NCBI GenBank assembly: GCA_947448735.1
Contig: CANFOS010000005.1
Coordinates: 1 to 64,000, forward strand
DNA length: 64,000 nucleotides
Direction: 5' to 3'
Source: Comamonadaceae bacterium
Lineage (GTDB): Bacteria; Pseudomonadota; Gammaproteobacteria; Burkholderiales; Burkholderiaceae_C
Shown here: one piece after another, positions 50,658-59,407 of the stretch
Layout: every line of letters begins with the position of its first letter
How positions within the stretch are numbered: position 1 is the first letter of the stretch
Position numbers and translations under genes: made by a program
The notes under the pieces: model-generated
What the model saw: the letters and a program-made list of their open reading frames with translations, nothing else
What the model was told of the DNA's origin: nothing
Databases searched by the model: none

Positions 50658-51911
50658 TCATGCGTGATGTACGGGGTTCTCCAGCAGCAGCGCGATGCCC
50701 TGCCCGCCACCGACACAAGCGGACGATATGCCGTAGCGCACACCGCTGGCCTGCATCTGCCGCGCCAGCGTGAGGGTCAGCCGCACGCCGGTGGCCGCCA
50801 GCGGGTGCCCCATCGCAATCGCGCCGCCATTGACATTGAGTCGACGGATGTCCAGGCCCAGCTCTTTGGCCACAGCCAGCGTTTGTGCGCCTTGCGCTTC
50901 GTTGATTTCAAAGCAGCCAATGTCGTCCAGCTTGAGCCCGGTGCGCTCAAGCAGCAAACGGATCGCCGGTGCCGGGCCAATGCCCATGATCTCGGGTGGC
51001 ACGCCAATGGCCGCCGCTGCAACCAGGCGCGCCAACGGTTTTTTGCCCTGAGCGCGCGCATAAGAACCCGAGGCCACGATGCTGGCCGCTGCGGCATCGA
51101 CCAGCGCAGCGCTGTTGCCGCCGGTCTGGACGCCGCCTTCGTACACCGGCCGCAGTTTGGCCAGTACCTCGACTGGCGAGACTCGGGCGTGGGTGTCAAG
51201 CGCCACCTCGGTGACTTTTCCTGGCAGCCTGATGCCGCGCGCTGCGTAACCCGGCAATTCAAACTTTTCAGTGACGACAGGCGCGATCTCCCCGGCATGA
51301 AAGCCGGTGGCTTGGGCCGCCACCGCTTTGGCAAACGAGCTGGACGCAAACGCATCGACCTGCTCGCGTGTGATGCCGTATTTTTTGGCCAGATTCTCGG
51401 CCGTCTGAATCATGTTGATGCCGGGTGCGGGGTCTTTCAGGGCTTCCCACATGAAGTCTTTGAAGCCCACAGGCGCGCCCAGCTTGAAGCCGGTACGGTG
51501 GTCAAACGCAGCAATCGGGTTACGCGTCATGCTCTCGGTGCCCACCACCAGCGCCACATCGGCAGCGCCGCTTTGTATCTGCTCCCCGGCTTGCCTGAAC
51601 AGCTCAAAGCCGGTCCCGCAAATGCGCTGCACCATGATGGCCGGCACCTCTTGCGGCACGCCCGCATACAGGCCAATGTGGCGCGGCAACACAAACTGGT
51701 CAAAGTCGCCAGGCGCCATGTTGCCCGCAATCACAGAGTCAATGTGCTGCGCAGGCACGCCCGCCTTGACAAGCGCCGCGCGTGCAGCCTTGATGCCCAG
51801 GTCGGTGGGCGACACATGGCCCAAGGCGCCGCAGTAGTCGACCATCGGCGTGCGCATGCCGCCAAGGATCCACACGTCTTTGAATTCGGAGACAAAGCCT
51901 TTTTGTTTCAT
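50658..51911 (-). CDS. Acetyl-CoA acetyltransferase / 3-ketoacyl-CoA thiolase
   Basis: A 417-residue thiolase. Nucleophile Cys98 is in 'QRICGTGFE', the His of 'AMGHPLAATG' and the Cys of 'SACVGGGQG' are present, and 'NEAQGAQ' replaces the usual NEAFA. It would cleave a 3-keto-3-arylpropionyl-CoA to an aroyl-CoA and acetyl-CoA in a ferulate-type beta-oxidation. Starts 9 nt after the feruloyl-CoA synthetase gene, so tightly coupled. Confidence 0.92.
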   Translation of the reverse strand: MKQKGFVSEFKDVWILGGMRTPMVDYCGALGHVSPTDLGIKAARAALVKAGVPAQHIDSVIAGNMAPGDFDQFVLPRHIGLYAGVPQEVPAIMVQRICGTGFELFRQAGEQIQSGAADVALVVGTESMTRNPIAAFDHRTGFKLGAPVGFKDFMWEALKDPAPGINMIQTAENLAKKYGITREQVDAFASSSFAKAVAAQATGFHAGEIAPVVTEKFELPGYAARGIRLPGKVTEVALDTHARVSPVEVLAKLRPVYEGGVQTGGNSAALVDAAAASIVASGSYARAQGKKPLARLVAAAAIGVPPEIMGIGPAPAIRLLLERTGLKLDDIGCFEINEAQGAQTLAVAKELGLDIRRLNVNGGAIAMGHPLAATGVRLTLTLARQMQASGVRYGISSACVGGGQGIALLLENPVHHA

Positions 51912-51920
51912 GACATATCT

Positions 51921-53750
51921 TCAGGTGGCTTGGTTGGAATGCGGTTTGTAAATCGGCTGCACAGCATCGGTATGCAAGGCCTCCACCAGCGCACTGCGGT
52001 GCAACAGCACGGCACGCTGGTTCACGGATCCCTTGTCGGTCACCTCGCCTTTGTCAATCGACGGCGGCTCCTGCATCACATGCAGCCTGGCGATTCGGCT
52101 AGCGCTTCCCGTGGCCGTTGTCGCCAGCGCGTTCACGACGTTTTGAAAATGCTCGGCGAGGGCTTGGCTTGGCAGCAAGCGCGCCGCTGCGGTTGGAATC
52201 ACCAGCGCGCCGACTTCCTTGAGGTTCAGGCCCGTCAGCACCACGTCCTGCACATAGGGCGCGCCTGCCGCGATGATTTTGGCGCGCAGCGGGCCCACGC
52301 TGACAAAGGTGCCGGTGGCCAGCTTGAAGTCTTCGGCAATCCGGCCGTCAAAGCTCAGGCCTACATGGATGTTGTTGTCGTCAATCCACCTGACGGCGTC
52401 CCCGGTGCAAAAAAAACCTTCTTCATCGAAGGCCTCAGCCGTCTCCTGCGGCGCACGCCAGTAGCCGGGCATGATGTTCGGGCCTTTGTAACGCACCTCG
52501 GTTTTACCTTCGCTGGGCACCAGCTTGAGCATCATGCCCGGTGTGGGTACGCCCAGGTCGCCGGCCTTGACGTTGGGACTGGTGACAAAAATAGCAAACG
52601 GTGCGGACTCCGTCATGCCCAGACCCGTCGCCATCACGATACGCTCGCCGATTTCTTTTTCCTGACTGTCAAACAGGCTGTCCCATATCGGCTGGGCCAG
52701 CGCGGCCCCAGCGTAGAAAAACATCTTCACACGGCTAAGCAAATTGCGGCGCAGTTCGTCGTCGGTCTTCATCGCCTGCGCAATCGCCTCAAAACCGGTG
52801 GGCACGTTGAAGTAAACCGTGGGCGCAATCTCGCGCAGGTTGCGCAGGGTCTCGGCCATCAGGGCAGGTGTGGGTTTGCCGTCGTCGATGTACAGGGAGC
52901 CGCCATGAAACAGCACCAGTCCAAAGTTGTGGTTGCCGCCAAAGGTGTGGTTCCACGGTAGCCAGTCCACCAGTACCGGTGGCTCTTGCGCCAGCACCGG
53001 CATCGACTGCGCCATTTGCTGCTGGTTGGCACACACCATGCGCTGGGTGTTGATGACGGCTTTGGGCAGTTTGGTCGAGCCACTGGTGAACAGGAACTTG
53101 ACGATCGTGTCTGGTCCGGTGGCCTGCATCGCTGCGTCAACCGCTGGCGTGACTTGCGTGGCCAGCAAGTCGGCAAATGCAGTGATGGTGCGGCCATCGA
53201 GCTGGCCCATGCCCAGTACCACTTCAATGTCGCTCGCAACGGCCGCATGGATGGCCTTGGCATAGCGCACGCCGTCAGCGGCAAACACCAATCCGGGCGT
53301 GGTGGTTTTGAGCACGTGGCGCAGCTTGTCAAAGTCCTGACTGACCAGCGAATAGGGCGGCGACACCGGTACAAACGGGACGCCAGCGAGCATGCAGCCT
53401 AACGCGAGCAATGCATGGTCCAGGTCGTTTTCAGACAGTATCGCGACGGGCCTGTCTGCGCTCAGGCCGCGATGGATGAGCGCCTGTGCAATGCATCGGG
53501 CACGCACCCAAGCTTGTGCGTAGGTGACGTGTTGCCAGTCACCTGTTTTGCCATCTTGCAGTTTTTCGCGCTTGGCCATGAAGGTGCGCTCAGGCACGGT
53601 CTGCGCCCAATGTTGCAAGCGGTCGGTGATGCGGGCGGGGTAATCATGCAGGGCTTGTCCAGCGCTCAGGTACTGCGTGCCCGCAGCGCCATCCTTCAGG
53701 GTCACGCTGGTCACGCCAAACGTGAGGGGACGAAATTTGGGAGCGTTCAT
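51921..53750 (-). CDS. fcs: Feruloyl-CoA synthetase-like AMP-binding enzyme
   Basis: A 609-residue adenylate-forming ligase that activates hydroxycinnamic acids to CoA thioesters. The P-loop is 'FTSGSTKLPKAVINT' near residue 215, followed by 'LPWNHTFGGNHNFGL', a segment characteristic of feruloyl-CoA synthases, and 'ATGLGMTESAPF' near 360. I chose the ATG at 53750 over a GTG two codons earlier. The gene order crotonase-fcs-thiolase-thioesterase supports hydroxycinnamate use. Confidence 0.85.
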   Translation of the reverse strand: MNAPKFRPLTFGVTSVTLKDGAAGTQYLSAGQALHDYPARITDRLQHWAQTVPERTFMAKREKLQDGKTGDWQHVTYAQAWVRARCIAQALIHRGLSADRPVAILSENDLDHALLALGCMLAGVPFVPVSPPYSLVSQDFDKLRHVLKTTTPGLVFAADGVRYAKAIHAAVASDIEVVLGMGQLDGRTITAFADLLATQVTPAVDAAMQATGPDTIVKFLFTSGSTKLPKAVINTQRMVCANQQQMAQSMPVLAQEPPVLVDWLPWNHTFGGNHNFGLVLFHGGSLYIDDGKPTPALMAETLRNLREIAPTVYFNVPTGFEAIAQAMKTDDELRRNLLSRVKMFFYAGAALAQPIWDSLFDSQEKEIGERIVMATGLGMTESAPFAIFVTSPNVKAGDLGVPTPGMMLKLVPSEGKTEVRYKGPNIMPGYWRAPQETAEAFDEEGFFCTGDAVRWIDDNNIHVGLSFDGRIAEDFKLATGTFVSVGPLRAKIIAAGAPYVQDVVLTGLNLKEVGALVIPTAAARLLPSQALAEHFQNVVNALATTATGSASRIARLHVMQEPPSIDKGEVTDKGSVNQRAVLLHRSALVEALHTDAVQPIYKPHSNQAT

Positions 53751-53784
53751 GCGCACGTATCTGCTGGTCTTGACCTGAATGTGG

Positions 53785-54558
53785 TCAGTCTTTTTTAACC
53801 TTGGCGGCCTTGCCGTCGAGAAACGCTTTAACCCTGTCCTTGGCTTCAGGCGCGCTTTGCGCCACGGCCGCCATCAGGGCCTCGGTAAAAAAGCCCTGGT
53901 CTGCAGGCTGCTCGGCAATGCGCGGCAGCGCATGCATCAGGGCGTAGTTGGTGAGCGGTGCGTTTTGCGCGATGCGTCCAGCCAGCTCAAAAGCCTTGTC
54001 AAATGCCTTGCCTGCGGGAACCAGGTATTGGGCCAGGCCAATGCGTTCGCCGTCTACTGCGTTGTACACACGGCCGGTCAACATCATGTCTGTCATGCGG
54101 GCCACACCGATCAGCTTGGGGATGCGCACCGAGCCACCGCCGCCCACAAAAATACCGCGCGACCCTTCAGGCAGCGCATAAAAAGTCGAGTCATCGGCCA
54201 CACGGATATGGCAGGCACTGGCCAGCTCCAGCCCGCCGCCGACCACCGCGCCATGCAAGGCCGCCACAACAGGCACCGGCCCGTACTGCACCCGCTCCAG
54301 CGCCGCATGCCACATGCGCGAATGGTGCAGACCCTGGGCAGCGTCACGCTCTTTGAGTTCACTCAAGTCCAGGCCGGCACAAAAGTGCTCGCCCTCGCCA
54401 TGCAGCACCACCGCCCGGGCCTCGCCAGGCAGCGTTTCAAACAGGTGGCGCAGCGCCAGAATCAAAGCATCGCCCAGCGCATTGCGCTTGGCGGGGCGGC
54501 TCAGGCGGATCACGGCAACCGCGCCGCGCATCTCAAAGTGAAGGTCGTTTTGGGTCAT
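53785..54558 (-). CDS. Crotonase-family enoyl-CoA hydratase/isomerase
   Basis: A 257-residue crotonase. The oxyanion-hole segments are 'HFCAGLDL' near residue 58 and 'GAVVGGGLELA' near 103; Glu in 'LELA' and Glu in 'LPEGSRG' near 137 are candidate catalytic acids. It would hydrate the side chain of a cinnamoyl-CoA, or combine hydration with retro-aldol cleavage as in Ech/HCHL; sequence alone does not decide. It is the first gene after the palindrome-bearing promoter, 34 nt before fcs. Confidence 0.87.
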   Translation of the reverse strand: MTQNDLHFEMRGAVAVIRLSRPAKRNALGDALILALRHLFETLPGEARAVVLHGEGEHFCAGLDLSELKERDAAQGLHHSRMWHAALERVQYGPVPVVAALHGAVVGGGLELASACHIRVADDSTFYALPEGSRGIFVGGGGSVRIPKLIGVARMTDMMLTGRVYNAVDGERIGLAQYLVPAGKAFDKAFELAGRIAQNAPLTNYALMHALPRIAEQPADQGFFTEALMAAVAQSAPEAKDRVKAFLDGKAAKVKKD

Positions 54559-54581
54559 GATGGGGTGTCGAATGAGCCTTG

Positions 54582-54610
54582 ATTATGGTTATATTTAATA
54601 ACCATAACAA
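54582..54610 (-). promoter_or_regulatory. Promoter and MarR-type operator of the hydroxycinnamate operon
   Basis: A perfect inverted repeat, TTATGGTTAT (54583-54592) and ATAACCATAA (54598-54607), spans 25 bp. On the minus strand the same bases hold TTGTTA (54605-54610), a 17-nt spacer and CATAAT (54582-54587). The operator therefore covers the spacer and both promoter boxes, so a bound MarR dimer would block RNA polymerase. The crotonase ATG is 24 nt beyond the -10 box. Confidence 0.75.
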
Positions 54611-54725
54611 GACAAAAAGAACCCCTTTTGACTAGGAGAAACCCTGGGGTGACGTGGCCCTTCGCCGCGCTGTGAAAAGCGGCCAGGACAAGACCAGCAC
54701 ATCGCCCGCGGGCATGCTGCAAAAA

Positions 54726-55139
54726 TCAGACCTCATACAGGGTTTCGAGTGACTCAAACCCCTTGATTTCCATCGGGTTGCCAAAGGGGTCGCAAAAAAA
54801 CATGGTGTGCTGCTCGCCGGGCTGGCCTGCAAAACGCAGTTGGGGTGCCATCACAAACGCGGTGTTGGCGGCTTTCAGGCGCGCTGCCATGGCCTGCCAG
54901 TCGGGTAGCGCCAGCACCAGGCCAAAGTGCGGCATGGGCACCAGCGTGTCGCCTACGCGTCCCGTGTTTTCGGTTTTGAACGGCGGGCCCAGGTGCAGCG
55001 ATATTTGGTGGCTGAAAAAGTCAAAATCTACCCAGGTGGCGCTAGAGCGCCCTTCTCTACAGCCGAGCACGCCACCGTAAAACGCTCTGGCGATGTCAAG
55101 GTCGGTCACGTTGAAGGCAAAGTGGAAAAGGCTTTTCAT
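54726..55139 (-). CDS. VOC / glyoxalase-family protein
   Basis: A 137-residue single-domain vicinal-oxygen-chelate protein starting 'MKSLFHFAFNVTDLDIARAFY'. Candidate metal ligands are His6, the His of 'MPHFGLVL' and the Glu of 'GNPMEIKGF'. The family includes dioxygenases, lyases and isomerases; the reaction here is unknown. It is separated from the crotonase gene by 167 nt holding the operator, so it belongs to a different transcription unit. Confidence 0.8.
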   Translation of the reverse strand: MKSLFHFAFNVTDLDIARAFYGGVLGCREGRSSATWVDFDFFSHQISLHLGPPFKTENTGRVGDTLVPMPHFGLVLALPDWQAMAARLKAANTAFVMAPQLRFAGQPGEQHTMFFCDPFGNPMEIKGFESLETLYEV

Positions 55140-55186
55140 GGCGCAAGCTTAGCAGGGGAAAGCGGTCGTGCAAAGTTCTCGTTTCA

Positions 55187-55244
55187 CTATTAAATCAGGA
55201 GCGGCTTGTCCAAGCAATATAAGGACTAGAGTCGCTTTTGATGA
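55187..55244 (+). repeat. Dispersed 57-nt intergenic repeat, copy 5
   Basis: Starts CTATTAAATCAGGAGCGGCT, identical to copy 1 over its first 16 bases, and has ACTAGAGTCGC towards the right end. It lies between the divergent VOC and phaM genes, together with the phaM promoter region. Confidence 0.75.
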
Positions 55245-55367
55245 AAAAAATCGGCTGAAAAGAGATTTTCAGGCCCCGCAGGCGCTTAAAACACTTTGCA
55301 CGCAAGCTGCCGCGTTGCACAATGAAGGCGGACATCATTGAAGAGACCACTGCAGCAGGAGACAACC

Positions 55368-56195
55368 ATGAGCGATTCAGACAACTCGGCATTTTCTGGT
55401 TTTGGCAAGTTTGTGCCAGGCTTTGACTTTTTGCAAAACCTGGCCGCCCAGGCGGCAGGCGGTGCGGCAGACAAAACCCCGCAGTTAGCAAACCTGGGCG
55501 GCTGGATGGCTCCCACGCTGAATGTTGAAGATCTGGACAAGCGCATCAGCGAGCTGAAGTCGGTGCAGTTTTGGCTTGACCAAAACGCCACCGCACTGAA
55601 GGCCACCATTCAGGCGCTGGAAGTGCAAAAAATGACGCTGGCCACCCTGAAGGGCATGAACTTCAACATGTCCGATGTGGCCAATGCCTTCAAGCTCAAG
55701 GTGGCAGACACCGTGGCCAGTGGTGTGCAGGACACGGCCGACAAGGCCACAACCTTTGCAGGGTTGGAGGTGCCGCCCACCAGCTTTGGCAAAAAAGCGC
55801 CTGTCAAAACCAAAGCAGAACCCAAGCCCAAAGCTCAAGCACCGGCTACTGGGGTGGTTGACCCGATGCAGTGGTGGGGCGCGCTGACGCAGCAGTTTCA
55901 GGCCATTGCCGCTGATGCGATGAAAGACGCCGCCCAAAAAACCGCCATGAGCGCCACCCAAAGCATCGCCAAGGACGCGATGAAAACGGCGACTGGCATG
56001 GCGAAAGACATGGCCAGCAACGCAGGCAAAACCATGGCCGGCGCTGGCCGTGCGGCCATGAACACCGCGCTGCGAAGCGCGCAAGCCTGGCCGACGCCGG
56101 TGGCGGCCAACAAGCCCATGACCAAGAAGCCCGCTGCGAAAAAGACGGCCGCGAAAAAACCCGCTGCGAAAACCGCGCGTCAAACCACCCGATAA
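55368..56195 (+). CDS. phaM: PhaM-like polyhydroxyalkanoate granule regulatory protein
   Basis: A 275-residue protein. The N-terminal 'DLDKRISELKSVQFWLDQN' region (about residues 54-72) matches the PhaM family, which activates PHA synthase PhaC and ties granules to the nucleoid. The C-terminal tail is rich in KKPAAKKTA-type repeats like histone H1, fitting DNA binding; the middle is Ala/Met-rich and helical. The ATG at 55368 has GGAG 8 nt upstream. It is followed 9 nt later by the FIST gene. Confidence 0.82.
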   Translation: MSDSDNSAFSGFGKFVPGFDFLQNLAAQAAGGAADKTPQLANLGGWMAPTLNVEDLDKRISELKSVQFWLDQNATALKATIQALEVQKMTLATLKGMNFNMSDVANAFKLKVADTVASGVQDTADKATTFAGLEVPPTSFGKKAPVKTKAEPKPKAQAPATGVVDPMQWWGALTQQFQAIAADAMKDAAQKTAMSATQSIAKDAMKTATGMAKDMASNAGKTMAGAGRAAMNTALRSAQAWPTPVAANKPMTKKPAAKKTAAKKPAAKTARQTTR

Positions 56196-56204
56196 AACCT
56201 GCTC

Positions 56205-57491
56205 ATGACACTGTTTCCCTATGGCCACGCCACCCATCCGCAATGGCCCATGGCCGCTGGCCTGGTACTGGCGCAACTGCGTGCCCACATGGCCTTGCCC
56301 GGCTATGCCAGAGCGCCCACACTGGGCCTGCTGTACATCACCGATCATTACGCCGCCCATGCACAGGACATTCTTGACCACCTGAGTGCAGAGCTGCCCG
56401 AAGTCACCGACTGGAGCGGCACCGTCGGCGTGGGCATCGCGTCGAACAATGTCGAGTACTTCGATGAACCCGCCCTGAGCGTGATGCTGTGCGATTTGCC
56501 GCACGACCAGTACCGCGTGTTTTCTGGCGTGTCTCCTTTGCCATCGGTGGCCAGTGGCCGCTTCAAGGCGCACACCGCGCTGGTACATGCCGACTCAAGC
56601 ACGCCCGATGTTGCCGACCTCATCAGCGAAATGGCCCAGCGCACGGGCAGTGGCTATGTGTTTGGCGGCCTGGCCGCCAGCCGCAGCAAGACCGTGCAGT
56701 TTGCACTCAGTGGCTATGGCAACGTCAAGGGCCATGGCGCAGCCGGCGGCGTTTTCAGCGGCGGCCTGAGCGGCGTCGCATTCACGCAGGAAGCCGCATT
56801 GATGTCGCGCGTCACGCAGGGCTGCCAGCCGGTGTCACGCAGCCACGAGATCACCGCCTGTGAGGGCAACGTGGTGACCGGGCTGGACGGTGAACCCGCG
56901 CTGGATGTGATGCTGACGACACTGAACGTCACGCTGGACGAGCCCCGTGCGGCACTGGCCAAGGTGCGCAACACGCTGGTGGGTTTGAGTGATCCGGCAG
57001 AGTTGTTAAGTGACCGGCTGGTGTCCTACCCCGGCCAGTTTGGTGCCGAAGTCGTGGTGCGCCACATCATCGGGCTGGACCCGAGCCGCAAGGGCATCGC
57101 GGTCTCAGGCGCGCCACTGGTCGGCATGCAGCTGGCTTTTTGCGAGCGCAATGCACAAGCGGCACGCGCTGATTTGATTCGCGTCTGCGCAGAAATCCGC
57201 GAGGAGCTGGAGCCACAAGAGCAGACGCTTGAGGTGGCCAACGCACTGAGCGCACCCGAAGCAGAATCAGCCCCGCACCCAGCCAGGCGCATCGCCGGGG
57301 CCGTTTACGTCAGTTGCGCAGGTCGCGGTGGCCCGCACTTTGGCGCACCGAGCGCCGAGCTGCAAATCGTGCGGCGCGCCCTGGGCGATGTGCCGCTGGT
57401 CGGTTTTTTTGCAGGCGGTGAAATTGCCCGCCATCATCTGTATGGTTATACCGGGGTGTTGACGGTGTTTACGGTGGCAGAGCCCGCATGA
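56205..57491 (+). CDS. FIST-domain sensory protein
   Basis: A 428-residue soluble protein with a FIST N domain (about residues 35-230, including 'GTVGVGIASNNVEYF') and a FIST C domain (about 240-410, including 'CAGRGGPHFGAPSAELQIVR'). FIST domains are thought to bind small ligands such as amino acids and usually sit on signalling proteins. Here no output domain is attached. Its stop overlaps the start of the MFS-acyltransferase gene (ATGA), which suggests a linked role, perhaps in lipid or storage metabolism. Confidence 0.85.
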   Translation: MTLFPYGHATHPQWPMAAGLVLAQLRAHMALPGYARAPTLGLLYITDHYAAHAQDILDHLSAELPEVTDWSGTVGVGIASNNVEYFDEPALSVMLCDLPHDQYRVFSGVSPLPSVASGRFKAHTALVHADSSTPDVADLISEMAQRTGSGYVFGGLAASRSKTVQFALSGYGNVKGHGAAGGVFSGGLSGVAFTQEAALMSRVTQGCQPVSRSHEITACEGNVVTGLDGEPALDVMLTTLNVTLDEPRAALAKVRNTLVGLSDPAELLSDRLVSYPGQFGAEVVVRHIIGLDPSRKGIAVSGAPLVGMQLAFCERNAQAARADLIRVCAEIREELEPQEQTLEVANALSAPEAESAPHPARRIAGAVYVSCAGRGGPHFGAPSAELQIVRRALGDVPLVGFFAGGEIARHHLYGYTGVLTVFTVAEPA

Positions 57492-59407
57492 CGCCGCCAG
57501 CACCGCATGAACATCCCAACCAATTCGCCCTGCTAAAGCAGCGCCGCTTCGCACCTTTTTTCTGGACGCAATTCTCGGGCGCAGCCAACGACAACCTGTT
57601 CAAGTTCGCCTTCACGGTGATGGTGACCTACCAAGTCAGTGTGAGCTGGTTGCCTCCCGCGCTGGCGGGGCTGGTGATTGGGGCTTTGTTCATCCTTCCG
57701 TTCTTGTTGTTCTCGGCGACCAGCGGTCAGCTGAGCGACAAGTTTGAAAAAACGCGTGTGATCCGCTTTGTTAAGAATCTTGAAATCGTCATCATGCTGG
57801 TGGCGGCTGCGGGCTTCATGAGCAACAACGTCAACGTACAAGTGCCCGTGCTGTTGGCTTGTACGTTTTTAATGGGCTTGCATTCAACCATCTTTGGCCC
57901 TGTCAAGTTCGCTTACCTGCCGCAGGCGCTGAGCGAACGCGAACTGACCGGCGGCAATGGCATGGTGGAGATGGGAACCTTCGTTGCTATTTTGCTGGGC
58001 AACATCGTTGGCGGCCTGATCATCGCCCTACCGCAGATCGGGCCTGACCTTGTGGCCCTGTCCTGCGTGGCGTTGGCATTGATAGGCCGCGTGGTGGCGC
58101 AGTTTATTCCGCTGGCGCCCGCAACTGAACCGAGCCTGAGAATCAACTGGAATCCGGTCACGGAAACCTGGCGCAATCTGACACTGGCCAAGCAGAACGC
58201 CGTGGTGTTCCGCTCGATGCTGGGCATCAGCTGGATGTGGTTTTTTGGCGCTACTTTCTTAAGCCAGTTTCCCAGCTTTGCCAAAGATATCATGCACGGC
58301 AACGAGCAGGTGGCCTCGCTGTTGCTGGTGGTTTTTTCCATTGGCATTGCCACGGGTTCGTTGCTGTGTGAGCTGCTGAGCAAGCGCCATGTTGAAATTG
58401 GCCTGGTGCCGCTGGGCGCAATCGGCATGAGCGTGTTTGCCGTCGACTTGTACTTTGCCTCTCGCGGGCTGGGCACCGCACCCGTCATGAGCTTGAGCGT
58501 GTTCATCACGCAACCCGCCCACTGGCGCGTGATGGCCGACCTGGCGCTGCTCAGCCTGTTTGCGGGCCTTTACAGCGTGCCCATGTATGCGCTGATCCAG
58601 CTGCGCAGCCAGCCTACGCACCGTGCCCGCATCATTGCAGCGAACAATATTTTGAACGCGCTGTTCATGATCGTCAGTGCCATTTTGGCGGGTGCGTTGC
58701 TGAAAGCTGAGTTCACCATTGCGCAAATCTTTCTGCTCGTTGGCCTGGCCAATGCGGTGGTGGCGTTTTATATCTTCATGCTGGTGCCGGAGTATTTGCT
58801 GCGCTTTATCGCCTTCATGGTGTCGCGCTGTGTTTACCGCTTCAAGGTCACAGGTGACCACCACCTGCCCACCCAAGGCGCCGCAGTGCTGACCTGCAAC
58901 CATGTCAGCTTCATTGACGCAGTGCTGCTGATGGCCGCCAGCCCGAGGCCGATTTACTTTGTGATGGACCACCGTATTTTTAAAACACCCATCCTGGGCT
59001 GGTTCTTCACATTACTCAAGGCCATTCCCATCGCACCGCGCGTCGAAGACCCGGCGATGTACGAAGCCGCGTTTGAAGCAGCCGCCAACGTGCTGCGTGA
59101 TGGTGACTTGCTGGCCATCTTTCCTGAAGGCGGCATCACCAAGGATGGCCAGCTTCAGCCGTTCAAAGGCGGCATCATGAAAATTCTTGAGAATGCCAAA
59201 CGCGACGGGGTGGATGCGCCGGTCATTCCGATGGCGTTGACGAATTTGTGGGGCTCGTATTTCAGCCGGGTGGACGGTGCAGCCATGACCAAGCCGTTTC
59301 GGCGTGGTGTTTTTAACCGCGTGGGGCTCATTGTTGGCTCGCCGATGAAGATGACGTCGGTGACGCCTGAAGCGTTGCAGTCAGGCGTTGCACAATTACT
59401 GCGCTAA
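57488..59407 (+). CDS. LplT-like MFS permease fused to a PlsC-type acyltransferase
   Basis: A 639-residue fusion. Residues about 15-435 form a twelve-helix MFS domain opening 'FFWTQFSGAANDNLFKFAF', similar to LplT. Residues from about 455 form a glycerolipid acyltransferase with the catalytic His472-x4-Asp477 ('NHVSFID') and 'FPEGGIT' near 546. This joins a lysophospholipid flippase to its reacylating enzyme, like Aas-LplT systems but without the acyl-ACP synthetase domain, so acyl-CoA or acyl-ACP must come from elsewhere. The 3' end overlaps the convergent GT39 gene by 12 nt. Confidence 0.88.
   Translation: MTPPAPHEHPNQFALLKQRRFAPFFWTQFSGAANDNLFKFAFTVMVTYQVSVSWLPPALAGLVIGALFILPFLLFSATSGQLSDKFEKTRVIRFVKNLEIVIMLVAAAGFMSNNVNVQVPVLLACTFLMGLHSTIFGPVKFAYLPQALSERELTGGNGMVEMGTFVAILLGNIVGGLIIALPQIGPDLVALSCVALALIGRVVAQFIPLAPATEPSLRINWNPVTETWRNLTLAKQNAVVFRSMLGISWMWFFGATFLSQFPSFAKDIMHGNEQVASLLLVVFSIGIATGSLLCELLSKRHVEIGLVPLGAIGMSVFAVDLYFASRGLGTAPVMSLSVFITQPAHWRVMADLALLSLFAGLYSVPMYALIQLRSQPTHRARIIAANNILNALFMIVSAILAGALLKAEFTIAQIFLLVGLANAVVAFYIFMLVPEYLLRFIAFMVSRCVYRFKVTGDHHLPTQGAAVLTCNHVSFIDAVLLMAASPRPIYFVMDHRIFKTPILGWFFTLLKAIPIAPRVEDPAMYEAAFEAAANVLRDGDLLAIFPEGGITKDGQLQPFKGGIMKILENAKRDGVDAPVIPMALTNLWGSYFSRVDGAAMTKPFRRGVFNRVGLIVGSPMKMTSVTPEALQSGVAQLLR

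Noticed and set aside
50664..52961. A 765-codon open frame antisense to the thiolase and feruloyl-CoA synthetase genes
   Set aside because: It crosses two well-supported genes, has no domain similarity and is rich in His and Arg as expected for a shadow of G+C-rich coding sequence.
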